From positions 1,062,501 to 1,126,500 of the forward strand of contig NZ_NPDX01000001.1 of the NCBI RefSeq assembly GCF_002811945.1: DNA of 64,000 nt, given 5' to 3'. The notes beneath the pieces were generated by a model. It made no database searches, was not told the DNA's origin, and saw only the letters and a program-made list of their open reading frames with translations. The translations under genes and the position numbers were made by a program. Origin of the DNA: Leptospira harrisiae (GTDB lineage Bacteria; Spirochaetota; Leptospiria; Leptospirales; Leptospiraceae). Below are positions 55,682 to 64,000 of the stretch, piece after piece (positions within the stretch are counted from its first letter, which is position 1; every line of letters starts with the position of its first letter).

Positions 55682-56528
55682 TATACTTTCTAGTTGGACT
55701 TTATTTTTACCACAAATATTAGTGGGTAGCCTTGTTGGGGCACTTCTTTCTGTTCTTGGAATTTTGATTGTACTCAGAGGTATGACTTTTTTTGGAGTCA
55801 CATTATCCCAAGCAGTTACTTTTTCTGTCGCCTTATCCTTGTTTATGGAGTGGCCTGGAGAAATTTTCCCTATTCTTTTTTCCTGTGTACTTGTTTTCCC
55901 TCTTTTGTATGTCAGAAAACTAAGAGGAATGAAAGAAGAGGTAATTCTTGGAATCCTATTTGTATTCTTTTCTGCGGCTTCGCAAGTTATGTTGGCTCTT
56001 GGTGGAAATGTACAAAACCATTTGATGGCTGCTTTTTTTGGTGATATTTTGACTTCACAAGTAAGGGCAGATTCCTTTGGAATTTATATCGCAGTTTTCT
56101 TTTTTATCCTATATCTCAGTTTTTTTAGAAGGTTTCTTTTTATCAGTTTTGATCGGGACGAATATAAAATACAGGTAGGAAATCCTCTTCCCTTTGATCT
56201 TTTGTTTTATATCATTCTTGCTGCCTCTCTCACTGTGGCTGTCAATCTACTCGGAACCTTCTATAGCATCGCCCATTTAATTTTACCGGTTTTTGCCTTA
56301 TTACCACTCATTCGGTCATTAAAACTTTTAACAGTTGTTTGTGTTTTGTTTTCAGTATTTGCCACTATATCTGGTTTCTTAATTTCTCTGATTGGAATTG
56401 AAAAAAACGGAGAATTGATTTATTTTCCGACTTCTTCCAGTATCATCTTAGTTCTTTGCGGACTTGCATTTTTTCTCCACCTGATTCGGTTTCTTACCAC
56501 TTCCGTTTTTTCCAAATCTGTCCGATAG
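55674..56528 (+). CDS. znuB: zinc ABC transporter permease
   Basis: A 284-aa member of the ABC-3 permease family. The start at ATG 55674 overlaps the ATPase stop; the longer frame to 55644 is not preferred. Eight or so TM helices are seen (LVGALLSVLGILIVLRGM, ALSLFMEWPGEIFPILF, EEVILGILFVFFSAASQVML, HLILPVFALLPLIRSL). The cytoplasmic EEVILGILF region is the typical coupling helix to the ATPase. It completes ZnuABC for high-affinity zinc import across the inner membrane. The methyltransferase gene follows seven bases later but has a GTG start and no clear RBS, so its co-regulation is uncertain. Confidence 0.92.
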   Translation: MTNILSSWTLFLPQILVGSLVGALLSVLGILIVLRGMTFFGVTLSQAVTFSVALSLFMEWPGEIFPILFSCVLVFPLLYVRKLRGMKEEVILGILFVFFSAASQVMLALGGNVQNHLMAAFFGDILTSQVRADSFGIYIAVFFFILYLSFFRRFLFISFDRDEYKIQVGNPLPFDLLFYIILAASLTVAVNLLGTFYSIAHLILPVFALLPLIRSLKLLTVVCVLFSVFATISGFLISLIGIEKNGELIYFPTSSSIILVLCGLAFFLHLIRFLTTSVFSKSVR

Positions 56529-56535
56529 ATACTAT

Positions 56536-57423
56536 GTGGAACTAATCCCTTGTAATACCTGCGGTGAAAATCGCTTCCGTCCTATTTTTACAAAAGAAAG
56601 CCCTCTGGGCGAAACCTTTTCCATTGTTTCCTGTGTTCGTTGTGGGCTTGTCCAAGTGAATCCCCAACCTGATTTTTTAGCAGTGAAAAAGTATTATGAT
56701 GATTCATATTTTACCCAAAGGACTGAGAGAGGGTATGACAATTATTACTCAGACAAACTTCGGACTGAAATATCTCGGGTTTTCCAACTCAACCTAAAGG
56801 ATTTGGATTTTTTTTCTTGGGAAAAAGTTCGTATCTCGCAATTGCCACCAGGAGAAAAACTTTCTTCTTTGGACATTGGATGTGCTGCCGGTTATTTTGT
56901 GACATACCAAAAAGAACGTGGTTACGATGCCTTTGGAATTGAGATTGCTGATGGTCCCGTTCGGTTTGCGAGAGAAACCTTAAAACTAAATATTTTCCAA
57001 GAAAACTTTTTGGATTGGGACAATCAGTTCCAAAAACAATTCGATGTTATTACACTTTGGGCAACCATCGAACACCTTCACAATCCAAAGGAAACCTTAG
57101 AAAAAATTCAAAAACATTTAAAACCGGGCGGGGTGCTGATTTTATCCACCTGTCGTTATGGGTTACTGGCAAAACTGGGTGGGAAAAATTGGCGGTATCT
57201 CAATGTCCCTGAACATCTTTATTATTACTCGTATCAGGGATTAAAGAATTTACTATTGAGTTTGGGTTATCGAAATCCAGTTTCCTTTACCTATGGAAGC
57301 GGAATGACCTCACGTGCCGGAGCAAGTTTATCTTTCAAACTCCGGAAACGTGTGATGGACCAACTTGTAAAGTGGTTTCAGTTAGGTGATATGATGGTTT
57401 ATATGGTGAGGAAGGCGAACTAA
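56536..57423 (+). CDS. class I SAM-dependent methyltransferase with N-terminal zinc ribbon
   Basis: A 295-aa protein from a GTG start. Residues 5-45 form a CxxC...CxxC zinc ribbon (PCNTCGENRFRPIF, CVRCGLVQVNPQ). The methyltransferase core starts around residue 115 with motif I LSSLDIGCAAGYFVTY, followed by DAFGIEIADGPV, VITLWATIEHLHNPKE and LKPGGVLILSTCRYG. It resembles the methyltransferase_23 group, which modifies small molecules or lipids and sugars. The substrate is unknown. The stop overlaps the tmk stop on the other strand by four bases. Confidence 0.88.
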   Translation: MELIPCNTCGENRFRPIFTKESPLGETFSIVSCVRCGLVQVNPQPDFLAVKKYYDDSYFTQRTERGYDNYYSDKLRTEISRVFQLNLKDLDFFSWEKVRISQLPPGEKLSSLDIGCAAGYFVTYQKERGYDAFGIEIADGPVRFARETLKLNIFQENFLDWDNQFQKQFDVITLWATIEHLHNPKETLEKIQKHLKPGGVLILSTCRYGLLAKLGGKNWRYLNVPEHLYYYSYQGLKNLLLSLGYRNPVSFTYGSGMTSRAGASLSFKLRKRVMDQLVKWFQLGDMMVYMVRKAN

Positions 57424-58025
57424 CCTTCTAGCGATTTTAGTATATCCTCTACGCAGAAGGCTACCACTTCATCCAATTCTGCGGTGGCATCCACAAAGAT
57501 CGTAGACTCAGGTAAAATCGCCAAATAGTTTTGGTAGATGCGGGTTTGTTCTGCATCATCATCAAAAACTTCTTCCTTACCGCCACGGCTTGTTCTTCTT
57601 TCTAATGCCTCTTCTGGAGATAAATCTAAAAAATAAACTCTGTTGGGTTCCGGAAATCCTCTATCTTCATTTTTGTATAAGATGTCTGCTGCATGTTCTT
57701 CATCTCTACCTTGGTAAGCTGCAGTGGAAAAATAATAACGATCTTGTACAATTGATTTACCATTCTTTAACGTTGGTAAGATGACTTCATTGACTGAACA
57801 TTCTCTATCGGCAATAAAGGTTTCAATTTGTTCTTCTTTGGATAGTTTGAGTTTTCCTTGTAAGAACTCTCTGATCTTTTTACCGTGCACACTGTCTGTT
57901 GGCTCTCTATGCCAAAGGTTAGGTATGGATTTTGTTAAGAGTGCTTCCGATACCATTCGAGAGACTGTAGTTTTCCCGGATCCATCGATCCCTTCAAAGA
58001 CAAAGAACTGATTATTTTGGGGCAT
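57420..58025 (-). CDS. tmk: thymidylate kinase
   Basis: A 201-aa enzyme that phosphorylates dTMP to dTDP. It has the P-loop FEGIDGSGKTTVSRM, the DRYYFSTAAYQGRDE motif for dTMP binding, FLDLSPEEALERR, and the LID segment RTSRGGKEEVFDDD. The length is usual. The start is the ATG directly before a divergent small lipoprotein gene. The residue EPTD motif in WHREPTDS agrees with the family. Confidence 0.94.
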   Translation of the reverse strand: MPQNNQFFVFEGIDGSGKTTVSRMVSEALLTKSIPNLWHREPTDSVHGKKIREFLQGKLKLSKEEQIETFIADRECSVNEVILPTLKNGKSIVQDRYYFSTAAYQGRDEEHAADILYKNEDRGFPEPNRVYFLDLSPEEALERRTSRGGKEEVFDDDAEQTRIYQNYLAILPESTIFVDATAELDEVVAFCVEDILKSLEG

Positions 58026-58104
58026 ATCCCCTCCATTTTAAGAATGGTCGTTTTTTCCTCGACTTATTTACTAAACTCGGCAATTTAGTCTAAGGAGCAA
58101 AAAC

Positions 58105-58269
58105 ATGAAAAAAATTTCGTCTATGCTGATCATTGCTTTTTTGGCTGTATTTATGATTAACTGTGCCTCTGAAGAAGTTAAACAAACGCCAGTGGTGGAA
58201 GAACCAAAACCTTCCAAAAAACCAAAATTGGATGATTCATTCAAAACTAGAGCTAGAGATATTAAATAA
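58105..58269 (+). CDS. small lipoprotein, 54 aa
   Basis: A short but convincing gene: AAGGAGC eight bases before ATG, a leader MKKISSMLIIAFLAVFMINC with lipobox at Cys20, and a 34-residue hydrophilic tail rich in Lys, Glu and Pro (EEPKPSKKPKLDDS). A terminator follows 18 bases after the stop. The tail length fits a small envelope lipoprotein such as a wall-tether or complex subunit; no homologue can be named. Confidence 0.85.
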   Translation: MKKISSMLIIAFLAVFMINCASEEVKQTPVVEEPKPSKKPKLDDSFKTRARDIK

Positions 58270-58287
58270 TTTCTACTCAAAACCAGG

Positions 58288-58317
58288 ACCACCCCGGGAA
58301 ACTTGGGTGGTTTTTTT
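58288..58317 (+). terminator. Rho-independent terminator
   Basis: ACCACCC (58288-58294) and GGGTGGT (58305-58311) with a loop of ten bases run into a T-tract. It ends the small lipoprotein gene. Confidence 0.9.
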
Positions 58318-58460
58318 ATACCATTTCGCTTAATTAATAAGCAAAAAATACTTTTTAATTCAGCCTCCGTTCCCTATTGCCTCACCATTAAGCAATTTGC
58401 AGTAAAATTCCCTACAATGCTTACTGGTACCGATCTTGCATTAAAAGACTGTATCCATCT

Positions 58461-59720
58461 ATGATTACAGAAAGAGAAAGTCATCAGTTTCTGCGCGATT
58501 GGAAAGAATGGTTGTCTTGCGGAACCCTTGTTCCCGTTTTCCAACCCATCCTTTCGTCCGAATCCACTGGTATTTACGGTTATGAACTCCTCGGGCGTCT
58601 TTCCACACCGGAAGGTTTGTTAAGTCTTGGAGAATTCTTTTTATCCCAGACTTTTGGTTACGATGAAATTTTTTTCCTGAAAAAAAAAGTCGATGAAGAG
58701 ATCCGTTTTACTGCCTTACAAAAATTTGCAAAAGAAGCTCCTGCAGAAACCAAGTTATTTTTAAACATTTCACCGAACGTAATGTACCATGCGTTATTAC
58801 AATTGGAAACTACACTTCCACAAACCATCCAAATGGTAAGAGAGGTGGGTGTGGATCCGGAAAGGATTGTGATCGAAATTACAGAAGAAAGGTTTCCACA
58901 TAATTTAGAATTATTACGACCTATTCTCAATTTATATCGGCAAGAAGGATTCTCCATCGCTGTCGATGATGCGGGATCAGAGGCCAGTAATTTAGATAGA
59001 ATCGGACTATTTCATCCAGAAATTATCAAAGTTGACTTACAGATGTTAAGAAGGTCAACATTCTCAAGAAACTTCAAAGAAATTTTAATCAACTTGTCTA
59101 AGTTAGGTGAATCATTAGGTAGTAGTTTACTTTTTGAAGGAATCGAATCCGAAGATGAATTGTATAATGCTTTGAATTATGGTGCAAGATACATCCAAGG
59201 GTTTTATTTTGCTAAACCAGAGCCAACTTTTGCCAAACGTTTTGATTATAGAACAGAGATGCAATCTTCCTTAGAATACTTTCACGCTCGCAAACAATCG
59301 GAGATGAATCGCCAAATCGAATGGGAAACCATTTGGAAAGATAAACTATCTGAAATTATGATGGGGTTTACCGAAGAAAATGGAATTTGGGAATGGAAGG
59401 GTGGTTTTGAAACCAGTGTTTTTGGAGATGGGGATTTTTTTCGGATGTACATCACAAGCCCACTTGGGTTTCAAGTTTCTCCCAATTATTCCCGTGACAA
59501 AACGGGGAATATGGAACCAGATTATTCCTTCCTTGGAAAAAACTGGTCTTTTCGTCCTTATTTTTTTGAACATTTGCATAAATCCAAAACCAGTAGGGAT
59601 GCTTGGACTCTCTCTCAAATGTACCATGATATATCTGAACGGATGATGTTGCGGACATTTGCTAGAAATCTTTCCGAAAACTTGATATTATTTATCGATG
59701 TGGTTGTCTCTAGGTCCTGA
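58461..59720 (+). CDS. EAL-domain protein, probable c-di-GMP phosphodiesterase
   Basis: A 419-aa protein. The EAL domain is residues 15-265: PVFQPILSSESTGIYGYELLGRL (ELL in place of EAL with the catalytic Glu kept), LFLNISPNV, RIVIEITEERFP, IAVDDAGSEASNLDRI, EIIKVDLQML, SLLFEGIESEDEL, YIQGFYFAKPEP. The acidic, Asn and Lys ligand positions seem present, so activity is plausible. The loop DDFG is DDAG here. The C-terminal 150 residues are not a GGDEF and do not match anything known to me; they contain Trp/Phe-rich strands (GIWEWKGGFET, GKNWSFRPYFFEHLHK), perhaps a PAS-like sensor. The next gene follows closely. Confidence 0.85.
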   Translation: MITERESHQFLRDWKEWLSCGTLVPVFQPILSSESTGIYGYELLGRLSTPEGLLSLGEFFLSQTFGYDEIFFLKKKVDEEIRFTALQKFAKEAPAETKLFLNISPNVMYHALLQLETTLPQTIQMVREVGVDPERIVIEITEERFPHNLELLRPILNLYRQEGFSIAVDDAGSEASNLDRIGLFHPEIIKVDLQMLRRSTFSRNFKEILINLSKLGESLGSSLLFEGIESEDELYNALNYGARYIQGFYFAKPEPTFAKRFDYRTEMQSSLEYFHARKQSEMNRQIEWETIWKDKLSEIMMGFTEENGIWEWKGGFETSVFGDGDFFRMYITSPLGFQVSPNYSRDKTGNMEPDYSFLGKNWSFRPYFFEHLHKSKTSRDAWTLSQMYHDISERMMLRTFARNLSENLILFIDVVVSRS

Positions 59721-59765
59721 AAGGTTTTGCGAAAATCCCTCTCTTGGGAGATGATGACAATCGAT

Positions 59766-61703
59766 ATGGCAAAAATACAATTTTTGCAATTACCAGTGCC
59801 TCCGCCATCTTACTATGCAGCCACGGGAAATGTTCCCCTAGCAGCTGCTAGTTTAGCAAGTTGTCTAGAATCCAAAGAAGATCCCGTCTTAGGAATCAAA
59901 CCTTATGTCATCCCACCGGAAGATACTGACTCCTTAGGAGACAAAGAACTAATCAATCGAATTGCCAAAGAAGGTCCTGACTTTTTAGGCCTCTCTCTTT
60001 ATTTATGGAATACAGAACGTAGTCTTTACATCGCAAGAGAAATTAAAAAAAGAAATCCAGAAACAACCATTCTGATTGGCGGGCCTGAGGTAAATGAAGA
60101 CAACCCATATGTATTGGGGGAAAGTGGTTATGATATCGCTGTATCGGGCGAAGCAGAACATAGTTTTAGAAATTTGATGCGAACCCTTTTATCTCGGTCA
60201 TCATTAGAAGGTTTGGAAAATGTGGCCTACAGAAGAGAGGATGGAACTCTCTCCGCATTTGGAACACAAGCGGCAGCAAATTTTCCACTTACCGATTTTC
60301 CTTCTCCTTATACCACTGGCCATTTAAAGGTAGATCCCAAACGTTCCACATACTTGGAAACTGTGCGAGGTTGTAAATCGCAGTGTACTTACTGTTTTTA
60401 TCCTAAGTCATCTCAAAATCTTAGGACCCTTGACATTCCAGAAACCATTCGATTGATTTCTGACTTAAAGGATAAAGGGGCAAGGGAACTTGTTTTTTTA
60501 GATCCAACTTTCAACCATAGACCAGGTTTTGAAAATTTTTTAGATGCCATTGCCGAAGTGAACTCAGATGGTAAGATGTCTATGTTTGCCGAGTTACGTT
60601 CAGAAGGTGTGACACCTAAAATTGCAACTAAACTTCGTAAGGCGGGATTCACTCGAGTGGAACTCGGCCTACAATCCGTAAACGAAGAAACTTTGAAACG
60701 AGTGAAACGATACGGTAGTCCACACAAAGTAGCAGAAGTGGCAAAGATGTTGGCTGGTGAAGGGATGGAACTACTTCTTGATCTCATCATTGGTCTTCCA
60801 GGTGACACTCCAGAAGATGTAGAAAGAGGAATTCATTTCTTTTTGGAACATGGACTCGGGGAATGGGTCCAAGCCTTTCCTTTGTCTGTTTTACCTGGAA
60901 CTGCGATGCGTAGGGATGCAGAAAAGGAAGGCCTATCTTTTATGCCAACACCTCCTTATCGAATCATTCAAACTCCCACTTTCAGCCCAAGGGACTTAAC
61001 AGAGTCTTTGTACTTTGCAGAAGATTTATTGGAAAGAAGGCTCGATGAATTCCCAAGACCGTTTTTATGTGTCGCAGATCCGGAGAAAAATGACAGAATG
61101 GATCTGCAGTTTACAAGTTCTGGAATTCGTTTTTTTAATTCTGGATTAGAGGAATCTTTCGGTAAGGTGAATGATTGGTCAGGCAGTCGCCATCACAGTG
61201 TTTGGTTTCATTCCGAAAATTTAAGAAAAGACCTTTCTCAAATCCAATCATACATTGCAGAAAGGATTGGTTCTGAACCTTATTCTACTATTGATTTTGT
61301 GATTCCTTTGGTCTCTGTCCCCAATCAAATTGATGTTTCAAAACTTGTTTCTACAATTGAAACTAAACGAAATTCTTATTTATCTAGGACTTTGGCACAT
61401 CGGGGAGAAAACCTCCAACACCGACTGGTTTTTGTTTTTGATGGAAATCATTTGGAACTAAGAAATTGGAGAGAAAAGGAATTGGATTCTGCTGCCTTTT
61501 TAATCTATGAAAGAGTGGCTACAAACAGAATCAAAAGTTTAGACCCCGCAGAAGAATCTTTCTATTTGGTCGAAGGTGAAAAGTTAGACTCAAAAGATTT
61601 TGAATTTTTAAAACAAAATATGGATCCTGAGACCATTACTTTTTCCTCTCGAAAATTAGAAGAAAGATGGTCTATGGAAGTTTTGGGTTACGGAGAATTG
61701 TAA
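59766..61703 (+). CDS. B12-binding radical SAM protein
   Basis: The frame opens at a TTG (59727). ATGs at 59751, 59754 and 59766 follow a GGGAG; I use 59766 because it begins the conserved strand MAKIQFLQLPVP (645 aa). Residues 1-140 are a B12-binding-type Rossmann domain (LGLSLYLWNTERSLYIA, TTILIGGPEVNED, AVSGEAEHSFRNLM). The radical SAM core has the cluster motif RGCKSQCTYCFYPKSS, then GARELVFLDPTFNH, VELGLQSVNEETL and LIIGLPGDTPEDV. The C-terminal 190 residues resemble DUF4080-type extensions. The substrate is unknown. It is probably co-transcribed with the EAL gene. Confidence 0.88.
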   Translation: MAKIQFLQLPVPPPSYYAATGNVPLAAASLASCLESKEDPVLGIKPYVIPPEDTDSLGDKELINRIAKEGPDFLGLSLYLWNTERSLYIAREIKKRNPETTILIGGPEVNEDNPYVLGESGYDIAVSGEAEHSFRNLMRTLLSRSSLEGLENVAYRREDGTLSAFGTQAAANFPLTDFPSPYTTGHLKVDPKRSTYLETVRGCKSQCTYCFYPKSSQNLRTLDIPETIRLISDLKDKGARELVFLDPTFNHRPGFENFLDAIAEVNSDGKMSMFAELRSEGVTPKIATKLRKAGFTRVELGLQSVNEETLKRVKRYGSPHKVAEVAKMLAGEGMELLLDLIIGLPGDTPEDVERGIHFFLEHGLGEWVQAFPLSVLPGTAMRRDAEKEGLSFMPTPPYRIIQTPTFSPRDLTESLYFAEDLLERRLDEFPRPFLCVADPEKNDRMDLQFTSSGIRFFNSGLEESFGKVNDWSGSRHHSVWFHSENLRKDLSQIQSYIAERIGSEPYSTIDFVIPLVSVPNQIDVSKLVSTIETKRNSYLSRTLAHRGENLQHRLVFVFDGNHLELRNWREKELDSAAFLIYERVATNRIKSLDPAEESFYLVEGEKLDSKDFEFLKQNMDPETITFSSRKLEERWSMEVLGYGEL

Positions 61704-61704
61704 A

Positions 61705-62862
61705 TTAGGATTTATGGTTTTGTTTTCGAAAGAATTCCACGTTTTCCAAAAATCTTTTTTTCTCACCAGAACGGGAAGAATGTCCAGCAATCGCTAAACC
61801 TACGGTTAGGTGGCCTTCTTCATTTTTGGTGATTGTTTTAATGGTCCCAAATGCTGTAAGAGGGGATTGCATTTTAAAAAATATATCAAATTGGAATCCC
61901 GAAAGTTTAGGCAAACTTTGGATAAGATCTGGGTGATCTACAATCACTTTGAGTCCACCTTCCGAAATATCTATTACTGGAAATTTTCCATCTGACTTAA
62001 TCATATTCGAATGGCGGATTCGATCTACCATTTCAAAACATAGAGTTTTCATTTCCATGGCTTTTAGCAAATCAAAGGTTTCTGACTTACTTTGCATTTG
62101 GATGTACCCAATTGGGATGGATTCTTCTTCATCAGTCAAATAGAGAATGGGAAGGATGAGTTCGGATTTAATTTTTTGGTTTCGTTTGTTATTGATTTCT
62201 TTATCTATATCTTCTTCGATCTCATCTGAAAAAACTAAAAAGTCTTCATTCGGAGCGGACTCATAAGATTTGCGATCGGTTGCATCTTCTAACAATAAAC
62301 CTTTTTTCGTTTTTTTAATTTGGCGTATGATTTCCGAATCTTCGCTGGAGTTAAAAGTAGAAATTTTTATAAAATCAACTGAGTTTTTGAGTTTAGTTTC
62401 ATAGTCTTGAAAATTTACTTTCACGGCCGTAGGAACATGAAACATATCGGTTTCAATTTTTGCCTTACTAGAAACCACATTTGTAATCCAGGCAGACCCG
62501 GGAGGGACTGGAATTCGTGAACTTTCCCTATCTTTTTTTGCAATGGCAATTTTATCTAAATGGAGGACGTACTGCGATTCCCCTTTTTCTTGTTCCACAG
62601 TACATTCAAGGTGAAGGTACCGGCCTAAAATTTTGTAGAGGGTGATTTTTTGACCCACGGAAAGGGTCATCGTGGGGCGAACGCTGATGAGAACCTTGTT
62701 GCCGTCTGCAGATACTTTTTTTAAAAAACAACTTTCCCCAGAGTGGATATTGTCCTTTAGACTCAATTCCTGGTTTAATAAAAATTTCGTCAAAACATGG
62801 AGTTTTTTTTCTTTGTCAGAAAAAACATCCAAAGATCGCTTACTTCTTTCTAGTGTTTCCAT
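61705..62862 (-). CDS. DUF1577/PilZ-like Leptospira protein
   Basis: A 385-aa cytoplasmic protein. The N-terminal half (SLKDNIHSGESCFLKKVSADGNKVLISVRPTMTLSVGQ as split motifs, YLHLECTVEQE) and PilZ-like C-terminal part (DISEGGLKVIVDHPDLI, FDIFFKMQSPLTAFGTIKTI) match the DUF1577 family, which I know chiefly from Leptospira. The c-di-GMP-binding RxxxR motif of true PilZ domains is not obvious, so binding is uncertain. It is convergent with the radical-SAM gene, one base between the stops, and divergent from guaB. Confidence 0.75.
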   Translation of the reverse strand: METLERSKRSLDVFSDKEKKLHVLTKFLLNQELSLKDNIHSGESCFLKKVSADGNKVLISVRPTMTLSVGQKITLYKILGRYLHLECTVEQEKGESQYVLHLDKIAIAKKDRESSRIPVPPGSAWITNVVSSKAKIETDMFHVPTAVKVNFQDYETKLKNSVDFIKISTFNSSEDSEIIRQIKKTKKGLLLEDATDRKSYESAPNEDFLVFSDEIEEDIDKEINNKRNQKIKSELILPILYLTDEEESIPIGYIQMQSKSETFDLLKAMEMKTLCFEMVDRIRHSNMIKSDGKFPVIDISEGGLKVIVDHPDLIQSLPKLSGFQFDIFFKMQSPLTAFGTIKTITKNEEGHLTVGLAIAGHSSRSGEKKRFLENVEFFRKQNHKS

Positions 62863-62959
62863 AAAAGGTCGTGTTACTTACTATTATCGGACGAATTTCT
62901 CCTGAAATTCTCTTGCACGGAGAGTTTTCTTGCCTAAAGTAGAAAAAGGAAGGATAATT

Positions 62960-64000
62960 ATGTCAAATCAACCCCTACCAGGATCTGAGCTTTTCGATGG
63001 AGTCAGTGGACAAGAGCTCTTCTCGGTCAACATGGGACTTACGTATCGGGACTTTTTAGTTTTACCCGGATACATCGACTTTAACCCAAGTGATGTAGAA
63101 CTCGAAACCAAACTTTCCAAAAACATTTCCCTCAAAAGACCTCTGATGAGTTCACCGATGGATACTGTTACCGAGTCAGAAATGGCCATAGCACAAGCCC
63201 TTATGGGTGGAATCGGAATTATACATTATAACAATAGTATTGATGAACAGGTTGATCTTGTTCGAAAAGTAAAACGATACGAAAACGGATTTATCAAAGA
63301 CCCAATCCTTCTTTCTCCGGAACATACACTTGCTGATTTAGATGCAGTCAAAGAAAAATATGGTTTTAGTGGGATTCCTATTACTGAAGATGGAACCGCC
63401 AGCACAAAGTTAGTTGGAATTGTTACTAACCGAGATGTGGATTTTGAAAGAGACCGTGGTATCAAACTTGGAAAGGTAATGACAACCGACCTTATCACTG
63501 CAAACGTTGGAATCAGTTTACAAGAAGCAAACAACATCCTAAGAACAAGTAAAAAAGGAAAACTTCCAATTGTTGATAAACAAGGAAAACTCGTGGCTCT
63601 CATTTGCCGTAGTGACTTGAAAAAAAATAAAGAGTTTCCTCAATCTTCCAAGGATGACCAAAAAAGACTACGAGTAGGGGCAGCATTATCCACCTTACCA
63701 GAGTCACGTGATCGAATGGCGGCACTTGCAGAAGTCGGCGTGGATGCTATCATCATTGATTCTGCACAAGGAAATTCCAGTTACCAAATGGAAATGATCC
63801 ATTGGATTAAATCAAATTTTCCAAACATTGATGTGATTGGTGGAAACGTAGTTACGAAAGCACAAGCTGCGAACTTGATTGCAGCCGGCGCCGATGGACT
63901 ACGAATCGGAATGGGACCTGGTTCCATTTGTATCACACAAGATACGATGGCTGTTGGAAGAGCACAAGCCACTGCCGTATTTAAAACTGCAGAATACGCG
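62960..64000 (+). CDS. guaB: IMP dehydrogenase, N-terminal 347 codons
   Basis: It starts at ATG 62960 with AAAGGAAGGAT before it and runs off the end of the window in frame. The enzyme oxidises IMP to XMP in guanine nucleotide synthesis. It shows the N-terminal [30 protein letters not shown], a paired CBS module at about residues 95-215, [25 protein letters not shown] and the catalytic loop with Cys324 in GPGSICITQ. The missing C-terminal part would hold the flap and monovalent cation site. Confidence 0.96.
   Translation, partial: MSNQPLPGSELFDGVSGQELFSVNMGLTYRDFLVLPGYIDFNPSDVELETKLSKNISLKRPLMSSPMDTVTESEMAIAQALMGGIGIIHYNNSIDEQVDLVRKVKRYENGFIKDPILLSPEHTLADLDAVKEKYGFSGIPITEDGTASTKLVGIVTNRDVDFERDRGIKLGKVMTTDLITANVGISLQEANNILRTSKKGKLPIVDKQGKLVALICRSDLKKNKEFPQSSKDDQKRLRVGAALSTLPESRDRMAALAEVGVDAIIIDSAQGNSSYQMEMIHWIKSNFPNIDVIGGNVVTKAQAANLIAAGADGLRIGMGPGSICITQDTMAVGRAQATAVFKTAEYA

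Noticed and set aside
1..64000. CRISPR arrays, transposases, integrases, prophage genes, tRNA genes
   Set aside because: No regularly spaced direct repeats, no DDE or recombinase motifs and no cloverleaf were found on reading through.

Overview
The window reads as a chromosomal segment of a Leptospira-type spirochaete. The reasons are AT-rich DNA, many lipoproteins with loose spirochaetal lipoboxes (FLSC, FFLNC, SVFNC), a DUF1577/PilZ-like protein of a kind I know from Leptospira, LruB-like imelysin lipoproteins beside a TonB receptor and an HTTM protein, and heavy use of 7TM-DISM and LytTR signalling. The species cannot be fixed from this sequence; a saprophytic, free-living clade is my guess. 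No tRNA, rRNA, CRISPR array, transposase or prophage gene was seen.

Region 1 (1-10 kb): the tail of a TetR-type regulator, a lipoprotein, an OmpA-like envelope protein, a probable frameshifted relic, a membrane protein and an outer-membrane-type protein. Then come a LysR regulator divergent from leuCD, with a palindromic LysR-type site between them, and a GC-rich, hairpin-rich non-coding element. Region 2 (10-20 kb): an operon of alpha/beta hydrolase, YCII/DGPF protein and ECF42-like sigma factor; a large hybrid kinase with a phosphatase output; an MBL hydrolase; and a LytS/LytR-type pair flanking an outer-membrane protein. Region 3 (20.4-25.4 kb): a co-directional run encoding cysteine dioxygenase, a PLP decarboxylase of the cysteine-sulfinate type, a YHS protein, a DoxX-like protein, an ECF sigma factor with its NrsF-type anti-sigma factor, and an OlsB-like N-acyltransferase. 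Together these suggest redox- or metal-regulated (hypo)taurine synthesis, possibly feeding an acylated product. Region 4 (25.4-30 kb): an ABM protein and AraC regulator, a repeat-built propeller-like lipoprotein, and a tandem pair of lineage-specific paralogues separated by a long inverted repeat.

Region 5 (30-38 kb): a five-gene minus-strand iron operon encoding imelysin, di-haem DUF1111 protein, second imelysin, HTTM/VKGC-like membrane protein and TonB receptor, with a perfect 7-5-7 Fur-like palindrome in front. Region 6 (38-46 kb): an SGNH hydrolase and partner, an RCC1 lipoprotein followed by a second DUF1111 protein, a HEAT-repeat lipoprotein and a CPBP protease. Region 7 (46-56.5 kb): a probable zinc regulon. 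A CobW GTPase and, 4.6 kb away, a lipoprotein-OMP-ZnuA-ZnuC-ZnuB operon share the operator TGCAA-N5-TTGCA. Between them lie a chemoreceptor, an acyl-CoA dehydrogenase and an amidohydrolase. Region 8 (56.5-64 kb): a methyltransferase, tmk, a 54-aa lipoprotein, an EAL protein, a B12/radical-SAM protein, a DUF1577-like protein and the first 347 codons of guaB.

The Fur-like and Zur-like palindromes have the same 7-5-7 geometry and differ only at two inner positions per half-site. That is a compact view of how two related metalloregulators could be kept apart. All functional calls come from reading motifs by eye; no database search was run.
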